From: Saururus chinensis | Taxonomy: Eukaryota; Streptophyta; Magnoliopsida; Piperales; Saururaceae | NCBI GenBank assembly: GCA_035235625.1 | Contig: CP141144.1 | Location: forward strand, 33,912,014-33,976,013 | Reading direction: 5' to 3' | Length of the DNA: 64,000 bases | Shown here: positions 35,270 through 46,480 of the stretch, piece by piece | How positions within the stretch are numbered: the stretch's first letter is position 1 | Layout: each line of letters opens with the position of its first letter | Notes under the pieces: model-generated | Told to the model about the DNA's origin: nothing | Database searches by the model: none | The model's input: only the letters and a program-made list of their open reading frames with translations | Position numbers and translations under genes: made by a program

Positions 35270-35271
35270 GT

Positions 35272-36712
35272 TGTTACGTCCAAACTAGACTATGAAGAAG
35301 TCAAATTCAAATTTGTTTTACTTGCCAATTGTAGTAGACAAGGTTGATCCATAGGGAAAGCCTTATGCAACAAAGAAAATTGTTACTAAAAAATAGAGGA
35401 AGGAAAAATTTAGAAAGAAAGAGTAGAAGAGTATTGAGGCAATAAGGAGTCAAGAAATCAAGATAAGAAAAAACTAAGGCATTAAGGATCATTGTAACAT
35501 CTAATGATGTTCTTCATGTATCATGCTATCTCAGTTAGAATCGAATTAAGATTCTATCTAACTGAAAGATATGAACATTAATTTTGAAATTAAAGATAGA
35601 AAATACTTTATATAGTTGAAGGATAAAAATAATTGTCTCTTAAAGATTTTTATGTATCCAAATCACAAAAGATTAAAAAAGGAGTGCCTTCAAGCATCTT
35701 ATGTATCCAAATCACAAAAAAATAAGAAAAATAATAATATTAAATAAACATTACTTCAAATAAACAATACTTACTTGAAACTATTGATGAAACATGAATA
35801 AAACTCTATTATATTGTTACAAATCACCTCTAGCAATAGCTTTAGAGCTTAGAAAGCCATTACAATAAAACTAAATACAAAAAATACAAAGGAAGAGAAG
35901 GAAATCAGGGGAGATAGCTCCAAAGAGGAGGGGATGATCCTTCTATCACATCCACCCCACTATTTATAGGAATAGAAGGGTTTACTTCAAAGAGGAAAGT
36001 AAAATCATGTCTCTGGATTGCATCCTGATTGATTGCCTGATTGGTTGCATCGTTGGCAATGATTAGATTCTAAATTAATCAAATAAATTAATGATTTATT
36101 TAGGAAATAAGTATCTTTGAATCTTCCTTTAGATATCTAATCAGCCTCATTGTCTTTTCTTATGTGTATCAATCACTAGCAATTTAAATATTCTTCATGT
36201 GCTGGCCTCGGGTTAGTTAACTAGCTATTCAATTTTATGTCAGATTTGACCTACAAATCTGTCGAATTTAGAATTGCTTCCTAAAATAACAAATGTAGCC
36301 ACAGATGTCTTCTTTCTATTGCCACTAGAATCATATCAATCTGAATTGTACAGAGAAAGATATGATCAAAATACTATAGATGTGTCAATCTGTCTAAATC
36401 AGCTTCTTTCCTAATTTCGTTCTCTTAATGCAAATCTCAAATCCAACAGGTCCACAAGGTTGTGTTTGACAATTACATGCATGTTTAGACTATTAAGAGC
36501 CCATTCTTGACTTTTAAATAGCTTTGCGTAGTTGGGCTTCACTTCCTCTTCCAGTTGGATCCTGTTGAAGCCTGTTTAGACATGTAAACTCAATTAAGGT
36601 CCAGCTAATCTATTCAAAATGTAAATAGCCTAAATAAGTAATGATTTAACACAAAATAGGATTGCAATTTGAAATGTGAGAACATTTAATTGAACACTAT
36701 TTGAGTGCATCA
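35272..36712 (-). repeat. Athila-like LTR, upper copy
   Basis: About 1.44 kb, collinear with 29409-30799. Ends in element direction with gacgtaaca beside the tRNA-Asp-type primer site. It is preceded by interior sequence rather than by host DNA. Confidence 0.85.
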
Positions 36713-39700
36713 AATACCCCCAAACCTACTTTTTCCTAGTCCTCGAGCAAAACAAAATTTAAAACAATAGAAAACAAAACTAACTACTCCACTTCCGTAG
36801 GAAATCTCGATTGCATTTAGCATATGCAACAAGCCTTTAAACCCCTAGCTTACACTAGTGGACGAGTTGTGTCTTATGAGGGTTTGTAGTGAATATACCC
36901 ACAAAATTCAAAATTTAAATAATAGAAAAAAATTTAAATTAAAACCATGTCAAATTTACAAATCAACTCCTCCTAAACATGTGACTTTATTTAGTAAAAT
37001 TAGTCATACATAATACAACTTGTCTTCTTAAACAATAATTTATTCTGACAACTTCATATTGGTGGCAAGTACTCATACATACATAATAGTTTTAGAAAAA
37101 TAGACATTGTTAAGTAATTATACAATCTTAATCTCATGTATCAAATAACTGAATGTGTCCAATGTCCACTCAGCAATATTAATTTTAACACTAAAAAATA
37201 GACATTATCATCCATTCATCTTTAAGAGATCATATTAGAGAATCATACAAAACCTTCCTCGAAAAGTAAACACCCTAGATCACCTGACAACTCATATAAG
37301 ATATAATTACATAATGTCCTATTAGAATTTTATGTTCATCTCACATAACATGTGTAAGGCTTAGCCTTTTTAATCTTTTTATAAGATCCATGTAACAAGT
37401 GTTAGGCCAGTGACTCCCAATTCAGTTGGCTCAAGGCACTAGGTGTTAAAACACCCCTCTGGCTTAATAACTTAAACCAAATAGGCTTCAAGGCTATGCA
37501 TGTCATAAAGTAATCAACTCTACCTTTTGACTCGAACACCCTATGCTTAGTGAGGCACGCCGAGTCCCGGACTACTCAATAGAGTGACTTTAATTCAATA
37601 CAATTTTTCATTCTTTTTTCCACATTTTTCTTCTCTTTTTTCTTCTTCCTTCCAAAAGAGATGGTCATCCCTTCACACAAAGAAGGGCCGGGTAGCATAG
37701 TCGGCCTGGAGGGCTGCAAGTACATCCTACATCGATGAATCATAAAGGTATGCCTACTTCAGCTCTTCAATGACTGGACAGGATAGAGTAGAGAAAGCCA
37801 AGCAAGAGCCCGGGGAAGAGCTGCTAGAGAGAGTGTCAGCTATGGTGTTCTCAGACCCTTTCTTGTACACGACCTCATAATCATAGCCAAGTAACTTGCT
37901 GACCCATCGCTGCTGGGATGGTGTGGACAGTCGTTGTGCTAATAAATACTTTAGGGGCTAGTGGTTGTGCGAATCAGGAACCAGCAGCCAAGTAAGTAAG
38001 GCCGCCACTTATCAACAGCGAGGACGATTGCCAACATTTCTTTCTCATACACGTACAGGGACAAAGAGCGGCCAACCAAAGCTTTGCTGAAGTAAGCAAT
38101 GGCGCGCTCTTTCTTGGAGTAGAACCGCCCCAAGCCCCATCTCTGAAGCATCTGTCTCCACCACAAAAGGTCAGGTAAAATCGGGCAAGATAAGGACTAA
38201 AGCCGTGGCCATAGCCCGCTGTAGCCCCTCAAATGTCTCTTGGATAGCCATGTTCCAAGTAAAAGCCCCCTTCTTGAGCAGCTCTATAAGAGGTTGAGCC
38301 ATCTCTCCACCCCGATTGATGAACCAGCGATAATAACCACTAAGGCCCAGAAAACCCCGTAGAGCCCGGACGCATGTGGGTGGTGGCCAAGACAGCATGG
38401 CAGTCACTTTTGTAGGGTCTGTGGCGATGCCATTCCGCGGAATAGTATGGCCCAAATAATCAACTTGTGGGCTGCCAAAGGAGCACTTTGAACGCTTAAG
38501 GAATAAGGAATGATCTCACAAAATAGAGAAGACCGACCTAAGATGCAACAAGTGCTCTGCCCATGACTTGCTATACACCAGGATGTCGTCAAAGAAAACC
38601 AATATATAGTGGTGGAGGAACGGATGGAAGAGATTGTTCATGAGGCATTGAAATGTGGAGGAGGTGTTAGTTAGACCATACGGCATGACGAAGAACTCAA
38701 AATGGCCATCATGAGTCCGGAAGGCGGTCTTTTGTACATCGGCTGGCTGCACCCGAATTTGATGGTAACCCGAATGAAGGTCAAGTTTACTAAAGACAGT
38801 GGCACCAGCCAGCTCATCCAACAATTCATCAATCACCAGTATGGGATAGTCTTTGACAGTGATTGCATTATGGGTGCAGTAGTCAACACAGAACTACTAT
38901 GTACCGTCGTTCTTCCGAACCAGCAGCACCGGAGACAAGTAGAAACTCATGCTAGGGCGGATGATCCCGGACTGGAGCATGTCGGCCACGAGACACTCAA
39001 TCTCTGATTTCTATATATGATGGTAATGGTAAGGGAAGACATTGGCTAGGGCCGCTCCAGGGATGATGGGAATCTGGTGGTCGTGAGGCTGGACGGGAGG
39101 GAGACCCTGCAGCTCAGCGAACAAGTCTTGATGTGCTGCCAATAACTCCTGGAGATCCGGGGGCGTCTCGTCCTGAGTCACCTCTATGGTGGCTCACTGC
39201 TGCGAATGGAGCCCTTGGGGGATGAACCGGAAGAAAGAACTCGAAGACTGGGTGGAGAGGAGGGTGCTTGGCCTCAAGCCTTCAATCCAAATTCGCTACC
39301 CTTGAAGCTCGAAGTCCATCACCATGTCTTTGAAGTTCCAGACCACATCCCCTAGCTCCTGAAGCCTCTGCACTCCTAACACCATGCCCATCCCCTTCGT
39401 GGGAAACAAGAAAAGGTCGGTGACAAATGTGTGGCCTTGGCTAGAGAGTGTAACCTGAGCACACACCCCAGGGCCCCTGAGGTGTTTTCCATCGCAAATC
39501 AGTACGTCAAATGGTTTCAAATTTCTGGCAGCATGTCATAAGGCGGAAGCGAGTCAGCCCTATCTGCCTGTTCTCCTTCATCATCCATCTCCTCCACGAG
39601 AAGGCTGCCCATGACCAAACAATGGTGCCCCGGGACAAACTTCTCGTCGCAGCGAAAACATAGCCCCTTAGACCAGCATTCCTCCGTCTGGGCAGGAGTG

Positions 39701-40847
39701 AGGCGACGAACAATTTGGCTTGCCTGAGTGGGCTGCTGGCTAGAGTGGGCTTCTACAAGGCCATTGGTTGGCGTGACAAGGGGGTTGGCACTGGAAGCAA
39801 GACGAGGCAAAGGCCCAAGTTTCCCCCCTCTGCGCTGCCTAGCCAGCTTCTCCTCCTCGATGCGAACATGGCGCACAATGTCCCTCATGCTAGCACAGGG
39901 AAATTGGTGCATCTCCTAAGAAATCTTAGCCTTGAGGCCTCGCTTAAACATGTCCACCAAGGTGGCCACTGGCCAGTCAAAGAGGTGGTTGGTAACCTTC
40001 ATGAACTCCGTGTAATAGGCGTGAAAAGTCTTGGTTTGGCACATAGTGGAGATAATCCTTTTGAAATCCTAAAACTCATTAGGCCTGAACTGAACGCATA
40101 GCTTGTCTGAGAAGGTGGCCCAGGTGGGGTAGCGCACCTCTTTTTTGAAACTCTGGAATAAGACGGAAGCATCCCCTTCGAGGTGGAAGGCTGCTATGCA
40201 CAGTCATTCAGCCTCGAAGTGCATCCCTTGGTAGGCGAAAACTTTTTCGCCTTGTACAGCCATTCCACAGGGTCGTCACCTCCATTGTAGCTGGGAAACT
40301 GTAGGTGAGCTAAACGGGGCTCAGTCCCCTTTGTGGTCCTCCATGGTGTCTAGGGTATGCCTCCCAATCATCCTTCACGTATTAGAACAGATTTCGAGGG
40401 GCCGACATCATAGGGGCATTTTCTAGAACACCTGGTGCGCCACACATGTCCCAGGTCTGGCACCTCCCATCCAGCACATGGTCGGCAGTGGCAAACCGCA
40501 CTGGACCTTGGGGAACTCTTGTGTCGTTGTCTGCCGGTGCCGGAGGGTCAAGGATGATTGGTTCGGGGGGCTGTGACAGGCCTCCCTTCTCTAGGACAAG
40601 AGAGGCGCTGTCACCTCAGCCTACAACTGCTCAACCACCAAGCCTAGCGCATCCACCTTGGCCATGCGATGCTCAAAGATTTCAGCACCGCCATGATCTT
40701 TGTCAGAGTGGGTTTGCTGGCTGTTACGGAAACGACCTTCGGGCTGTCCGCTGAGGCGAGAGCCTCCTTGTCAAGAAGAACCTCAGGGGCAGTGGTAGTT
40801 TGCTTGCCTCGTGCCATGGCGGGGGATCGTAAAAGCTCTAATACCAA

Positions 40848-41209
40848 TGATGTGCCCCGTGTTGGCACAATCGATATCAAGGAGATTCACGCAGGGAAAG
40901 GGGAGAAACAAGGAAGAAAGGGGAGAAGTTTAGAATAGTCTCAATTGCATAAACTAGAAACAAGGAAAGAGATCGCCCCATATAGGGGACGATGAGTCCC
41001 CTAGGGAGTCGCACCAAGCCACATGCTGGCAGGCCTAGTTCCCTAGGCAGACATGCCAGTTTGTGGGCCAGGCAAGTCTAGGGCCACTAACTTAACCAAT
41101 AACAACTTACAAAAGAATACCAAAGCAAATACTAAGCTATTACAAAAGGAAATAGTCCAATTCAAAGCAGTAAAATAAAGTATAAGAGTCTAGGTGAATG
41201 TGCACAACA
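40848..41209 (-). repeat. 5' LTR of the chromovirus-like element
   Basis: On the plus strand runs from tgatgtgccccgtg to gtgcacaaca, followed by the second copy of gaagg. The primer site lies at 40835-40847 on the minus strand. Confidence 0.9.
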
Positions 41210-41915
41210 GAAGGGAACTGTCCCTTCCTTCTATGAGGCCAGAGGCAATGCTACCGCCAGCCTCCGACTTCCACCTAGTTGTCCTCGGCTGGGGGCCACC
41301 GCCCTTGCCTGCGCACACCGACCATCCGCCCTTGTCTATCATCCATTCCTATTTCAGCCCAATGATTCTCCGCCGCTGGCCAATTGTCCTCAAGTCTGCC
41401 ACCATGGCTTCACCTCTGCCCCGGAATCCCCACCCCTCTTTCACCGGCGTGTGGCTTTATCTACCACTCTTTTTCCCTTTATTTATGTGCATTGTGACCA
41501 GCGGCAGCACCTCCTATCGCCAGCCACCACTAGCTACCCTTTGTCCCCACTCGGCTAGGTGATGGCAAGGCCATCACCCCCGGACTTTGAAAATTTTGTC
41601 TTTCTAAGGCGTTGCAGAGGAGAATATTACAAAGAAGAGACCCCTAGCCCTATTCATGCATTTTCAAACCACATGAGTTTGGGATGAAATTGAAAATCCA
41701 CGAGTGAATGCTATTTAATGATGTAAACTTGGTTTTGGAATGCACGAGTTTGGAAATCGCTTTTGCATTAACTAATGAGGTAATTTGAAATGCACATGTG
41801 AAATCCCGAATGATGGACACCTCATTCTGAAATGCACTCTCCAAATCCCAAACGACAAAAGCTGTATTTTGAAATCGACGAATTGTAATATGAAATACAT
41901 AATGGCTAACACCAT
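41210..41915. other. Right part of the GC-rich insert in the Athila-like 3' LTR
   Basis: GC-rich at 41220-41580, with a plus-strand open frame of 122 codons (41194-41562) that is proline/serine rich and has no domain; it starts inside the neighbouring LTR, so it is not called a gene. AT-richer after 41600, with repeated tttgNaatgcac words (about 41738, 41790, 41830). It may be a small gene-carrying transposon or a piece of host DNA; neither is shown. Confidence 0.35.
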
Positions 41916-42950
41916 GTAATTATAAAGAAGACTTCCATGGCTACAATTAGTATTTCAAGAAGGAATTCAAATTCCGTAGACATATGGGTCGAATCTGACG
42001 TACAAAGGGATAATTAGTCAATCAACTTGAGACTAGCACATGGAGGATTTTCAATGATTGTAATTGATACACATAAGGAAAGATAATAAAGCCAATTTTA
42101 TAACTATAGAAAGAGAAAGGATAATTATTTGCTGAATAAATCATTAATTTATTTAGAACCTAATCGTTGATAAAGAAACCACTAATCAAACAATTGATCA
42201 AAAAGCAATAAAGATATATCATTGGACCTTCCCCTTCGAAGCAACCCCATCTACTCATATAAAAAGAGGGGTGGACATGAGAGAGACATCATCTCCTTTT
42301 GTTTGGAGCTCTCTTATCTAATTTTTCTTCTATTATTTTATAGGTTTTGTATTTATGTTTTATTATAATGGCATGCTAAGCCTTATAGCTAAGTCTAGAG
42401 GTGATTTGTAACAATTTAATAAAGTTCTATTCATTTTTCATCAATGGTTTCAATTAAGTATTGATTATTTGTAGTGATGTTCATTTAATATTGTTTTTCA
42501 TCCTATTTCTTTGTGATTCTAATACATAAGATGCTTGAACACGGTCCTTCTTGGTCTTTTGTGGGTTTGATCCGTAGAACTCTTGAAGAAATAATTCTTT
42601 TAATCATTATTTTATCCAAAGTATTCCTTAATTTTGTTTTTTCTTTTAATGTTCATATCTTTGAGTTAGATAGAATCTTCATTCAATTCTAGCTGAGATA
42701 AAATGACACATAAAGAGCATCACTAGATGTTACAATGATCCTTAATGCCTTAATATTTTATATTATTGAATTTCGTCTTCATACTTTCATTGCATCAATA
42801 CTCTTATGCTCTCCCTTCTAATTTTTCTTTACTCATTTAATTATTTAATCATTATGATAGTTACATAAAAGCAATCCCTGTGGATTCTACCTTAAAAGAC
42901 TACATCTATTTGTGTACTTACAAGTAATATAACCCTAAGTTTTGCCTCAA
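41916..42950 (+). repeat. Continuation of the Athila-like 3' LTR
   Basis: Resumes similarity to the inner Athila-like LTRs at aagaagacttccatggctac and stays collinear through ttgatacacataaggaaag, the agatgNttgaacac region and ccctgtggat. A TATA-like word (catataaaaag, about 42256) and the downstream ttggagctctctt match the promoter part of these LTRs. The exact 3' end is unclear (about 42920-42950). Confidence 0.7.
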
Positions 42951-43932
42951 TTTAATAAACCAATAATTTTGGTTTAACTTTAGCTCAACCCCTAGTTCGA
43001 TTTCCATTGCCCACAAGGAAGTATCTAGCACAATGTATTAAGAGCAGATTGGTCTGCTTGCCCTAATCGGTAGTTGGAATCGATTTCCATTGGTTGATAT
43101 CACATGTCAACTAGGTAGGCTTAAGATAAAACAAACTTTGAGTTAAAAATTGATTGTCTCATAGTGGAAGGAATACAACTACTTGACGATCTGATTTTTT
43201 AACTGATCATAGTTTCAATGTTTTAAAACATGGCTCAGTACAACCAAACCAAGTCAGTTTTCTTGTCAGGCTATTTAGTAATAAAACTTGGTCGAATTGA
43301 AGGTTTTACCAAAGTTCAAGTCATTTGTTAAGAATCCCAGTTTTTTCTGCTTTTTTCACAAAATTTCCATTTCTCCTATTTGCACCATTTTTTGACCTTT
43401 TTGTCCTCACCTTCATGTCTCCCTTGGCCCGAATATCTCATGACAGTTGTTGTACAACTCCCGAAGACTTTTTAGCATTTTCTTCAGCCATTACTCTCCA
43501 TCTCCCACCTTCCGTCCCTTCCTTCTTCCTACTGTGATGCTTCTCTATAGAAGAAGAGACCTCCACCTTCCTAGCAACGGTGCTTCTATACTCTACCCTC
43601 CTTTGCCTCCTTTGCTTTGACCAAAATCTCCATAGACCACTCCCCTTCTCTAGAGCGGTTAACCCATCAAAGCTTGCCCTGCCATATGATGAAGCCAACA
43701 ACATGAAGCCTATCATCTAGGAGTACAACTACCTCAAGGACCTATAGCACTCCTTCCACTCTCATGCCCTATGTGGGCACCATGCCCGATGTAGTAGCCC
43801 ACACCTCCAACATCATCGAGGCCTACGCCAACGTTGGTCTTAGAAAGGGGGCCCTCACTCCTCAAGTCCTACCATAGGATGCTCTCATTGATAGTAAATC
43901 TTAGTACCTAAACCTAGGTCATACTAAGTATA
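42951..43932 (+). pseudogene. Unassigned DNA with a possible gene relic at 43.66-43.90 kb
   Basis: In the plus direction 43660-43890 translates into protein-like pieces such as LALPYDEANNMKPII and DVVAHTSNIIEAYANVGLRK, in more than one frame and with in-frame stops. The words look like host coding sequence rather than filler, but I cannot name the gene. The rest of the interval, including the opposing 92-codon minus frame at 43438-43716, shows nothing convincing. Confidence 0.3.
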
Positions 43933-44640
43933 GGCCTATCCCTCGATATACAAAAATGTTGATCAATGTGCAAAAACTTCTTTCACATGTATGTAAAAAT
44001 GTTTTAATTGTTAAACACATACCCATAACCTTCTACATTGTGTAACTTTGGGCCTATCTTGGGATGTGCAAAAATGTTTGACCAACTTGGTTAAAATGTT
44101 TTGATAGTTAAACAAAAGCTCAAATCCTCCTACGCCATGCAAATTAGGGGCCTATCCCTCGATATGAAAACAATGTTTGATCAATGTACAATTTTTTTTC
44201 ACATGTGTGTGAAAATGTTTTGATAGTTAAACACAAACCCATAACCTCCTACGATGTGCTAATTAAGGGCCTTTCCCAGGATGTGCAAAAATGTTTGACC
44301 AATGTGGTTAAAGTATTTTGATGCTTAAACAAAAGATCATATCCTCCTAGGACATGCTAACTAAGGGCCCTATCATGGGATGTGCAAAAATGTTTGACCA
44401 ATGCGGTTAGAACATTTTCACATATATGTTAAATCAGTTTGATAGTTAAATGCAAAACCATAGCCTCCTACATCATGCTAATGAAGAGCCTATCCTTGGA
44501 TGTGCAAGAACATTTGACAATTCTGCCAAAAATATTTTTTCATATGTATTAAAATATTTTGACAATTAAATACATATGCCATATCATTTTGACAGATGTA
44601 TGAAAACATTTTCATAGATTTCAAAACATTTTGCTGTTTT
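43933..44640. repeat. Dimeric tandem repeat of about 217 bp
   Basis: Units begin with ggcctatc-like words at 43933, 44051, 44149, 44268, 44366 and 44486. The spacing alternates 118, 98, 119, 98, 120 bp: long A units with cctcgatat and cacatgtgtg words, and short B units with gggatgtgcaaaaatgtttgaccaa. The A+B pair forms a higher-order unit of about 217 bp. The unit starting at 44366 begins like B and ends like A. The array then decays into aaaatNttttgac words. Confidence 0.85.
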
Positions 44641-44721
44641 GACATATTTATTGAAAATACAAATACATGACACCAAAAATCATGAATTGAAGACATGCAA
44701 TTGCAAGAGTATATCTCAAAT

Positions 44722-44905
44722 CCTATATTAATACATATGACAATTTGGCATCTACAATAATTACTATATGTATTAGTGATTCCACATTTTAGTATCTAAT
44801 TTCATCAGTGCTTGTAAGAGTGATTCCATAAATATGGAAACTTATATTAATACATATAACAATCTAGCATATACATCATCACTGTAGGTAAGAGTGATTC
44901 AATGC
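44722..44905. repeat. Imperfect tandem duplication of about 119 bp
   Basis: The block tatattaatacatatNacaatNtNgcat...gtaagagtgattc occurs at 44722 and again at 44841, the second copy shorter inside. Confidence 0.75.
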
Positions 44906-45840
44906 ACCTGTTGAGAAGGCCATAACACTCAATGGCATTAATTGATCTGTAGAGATATCTCTTTTCATAGTAGTATAGCACTAGATGTATGCCTCCTTAG
45001 ATGTAACACTTGTTCTCATAAATGTTGCGATTGATAGTAACTCCACAACCAAGTCTATTTGCTACAACTTAAAATCATTTATTAACATTAGATTTTAAAT
45101 TTACCAATGGAAGATAATAAGAACCATATGCGCAAGACAAAGAGCAAGGAAGAAGGATGTATTAATGCAATTTTTCCTTTACTCAAAATTTCAAGAGTAG
45201 TATATATGTCATTAATGTTCATTAATGTCAATGATCACATGCACTTTACTGTTAGAAGATGTTCCAAGGGCAAAGAGCATCATCCATGCATGCAATGTCA
45301 TGTACAAGCATCACACTATTATTGTTTTTCTTTCATACACACTAAACTTTGACACAAGGGGAATGAAAGAAAATCCATAATAGTATGACACTTGTAACAC
45401 AACTTTGCCAATATGGATGGTATTCTTTTCCCTTAGAGCATCTTCTAACAAAGAAGTGTGTGCAATTATTGATATTGATGGCCATGAAATGACAAATATA
45501 CTTATTTGAAAGTTTGATTATTCTGATGATAAGTGTGAATTTTTTTTACATGGAATGCATTCAAACATGTTTGTTTCCTACACTTCTTGGCCAAACATAG
45601 AGGACCCTTGTTGGCTTGCGCATATTAATTGCTCTTATTTTATTCCACTGACAAACATCAATCTAAAGATGAAAAATTATTGAAAAACTTGTTTTTTGAA
45701 AAATATCAAAAATGGAATTAAGTTTTTCTTTCTTTCATATGATCCAATTTTCCTCTAACCTAGGTAACAAGTGATTAATCTAAGTTCGTCTAACCCTAAG
45801 CTAAGTAAAAGTCTACTTATTAACTAATTAACCCAAATAT
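44906..45840. other. Unassigned AT-rich DNA
   Basis: No gene recognised. The 81-codon plus frame at 45107-45352 has no motif and no codon pattern that supports it. Confidence 0.35.
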
Positions 45841-46480
45841 TTAACAACAATATTTAAATGATTTCATTATAGCGACAAAGTGTTTAAACACTTTGTTAAT
45901 TTATTTTAAAACAATGTCAAAATGTTTTAATTTTATATTAAATTGTTTTAACAATAATGTTAAAACAAATTGGCAACAATGTTAAAATGATTTGATACTA
46001 TTGTCAAATCACTTTAATAATATTAGTTTAAAAAATTCATAAAATTTTTACAATTTAACAAATGCATGTTTACAATAGTATCAAAACGATTTGGCAACAA
46101 TGTCAAAACTTTTTAATTCAATGTTAAATTGTTCTAATACTAGTGTTAAAATTACTTGAGAGCAGTGTTAAAATATTTTGACATTGGTATCAAACACTTT
46201 TAGCACTATTACTTTAAAACGATTATATTTTCACATAATAAAATAAGTTTATCATAGTATTAAAATGTTTTAACACTGTTGTTTCAATGGACAATTGGGA
46301 TAAAACACCAAAAGCAAAATATTTTATCTAAACATTTTAGAAGAACAAAATGAAAATCATTTTTTTAAATAAACCTTTTAGATAATAGCATCAAAATCAA
46401 ATAGTTCAAAAAATTGCAACAAATATGTGAAAATGTTTTAACTTTAGGACTCAAATGATATAAAAAAAATTATTGGGACA
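45841..46480. repeat. Low-complexity block of aaaatgttttaac-type words
   Basis: More than fifteen variants of (caa)tgttaaaatgNttt(g)a occur in irregular order over about 640 bp. The word also occurs in the A and B units at 44 kb, so this may be a much-decayed relative of that array. Confidence 0.55.

Larger units (their letters stand above)
29409..37650 (-). mobile_element. Nested Athila-like tandem: LTR, shortened interior, LTR, extra 3' interior piece
   Basis: LTRs at 29409-30799 and 35272-36712, with interior 30800-35271. A primer site matching plant tRNA-Asp (ttggcaccattgccggga) lies on the minus strand next to the upper LTR, an Athila/Tat trait. The interior keeps gag (about 34.9-33.3 kb, with CSICESDGHQTQDC) and protease (33.15-32.73 kb; LLDLGASINLLPYS, RPRGIVEDVL) but lacks RT, RNase H and integrase; the next recognisable part is the late non-coding region (32.5-30.8 kb). 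Beyond the upper LTR, 36713-37650 repeats the 30800-31690 part of that late region, so a second copy's 3' end precedes the LTR. Broken, and internally deleted. Confidence 0.8.
28610..41209 (-). mobile_element. Chromovirus-like Ty3/gypsy element, complete ends, interrupted inside
   Basis: LTRs of 362 bp each at 40848-41209 (5') and 28610-28971 (3'), starting tgttgtgcac and ending cacatca in the element's direction; primer site ttggtattagagc next to the 5' LTR. A perfect 5-bp target duplication gaagg lies at 28605-28609 and 41210-41214. Gag occupies about 40.8-39.5 kb with a zinc-knuckle region (LCFRCDEKF, then GHHC) near 39.65 kb; protease about 39.5-39.3 kb; reverse transcriptase near 38.8-38.5 kb ([23 protein letters not shown]); RNase H about 38.5-37.7 kb; integrase end with chromodomain-like tail at 29.4-28.97 kb. 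The middle of integrase is absent where an Athila-like structure is inserted. LTRs differ at about 30 sites of 362 by eye (8-9%). Broken many times. Confidence 0.88.

Noticed and set aside
40446-40938. Plus-strand open frames over the gag region as host genes
   Set aside because: They are antisense shadows of gag and the 5' LTR of the minus-strand chromovirus-like element.
41194-41562. 122-codon plus-strand frame as a gene
   Set aside because: It starts inside an LTR and crosses the insertion border; no domain seen.
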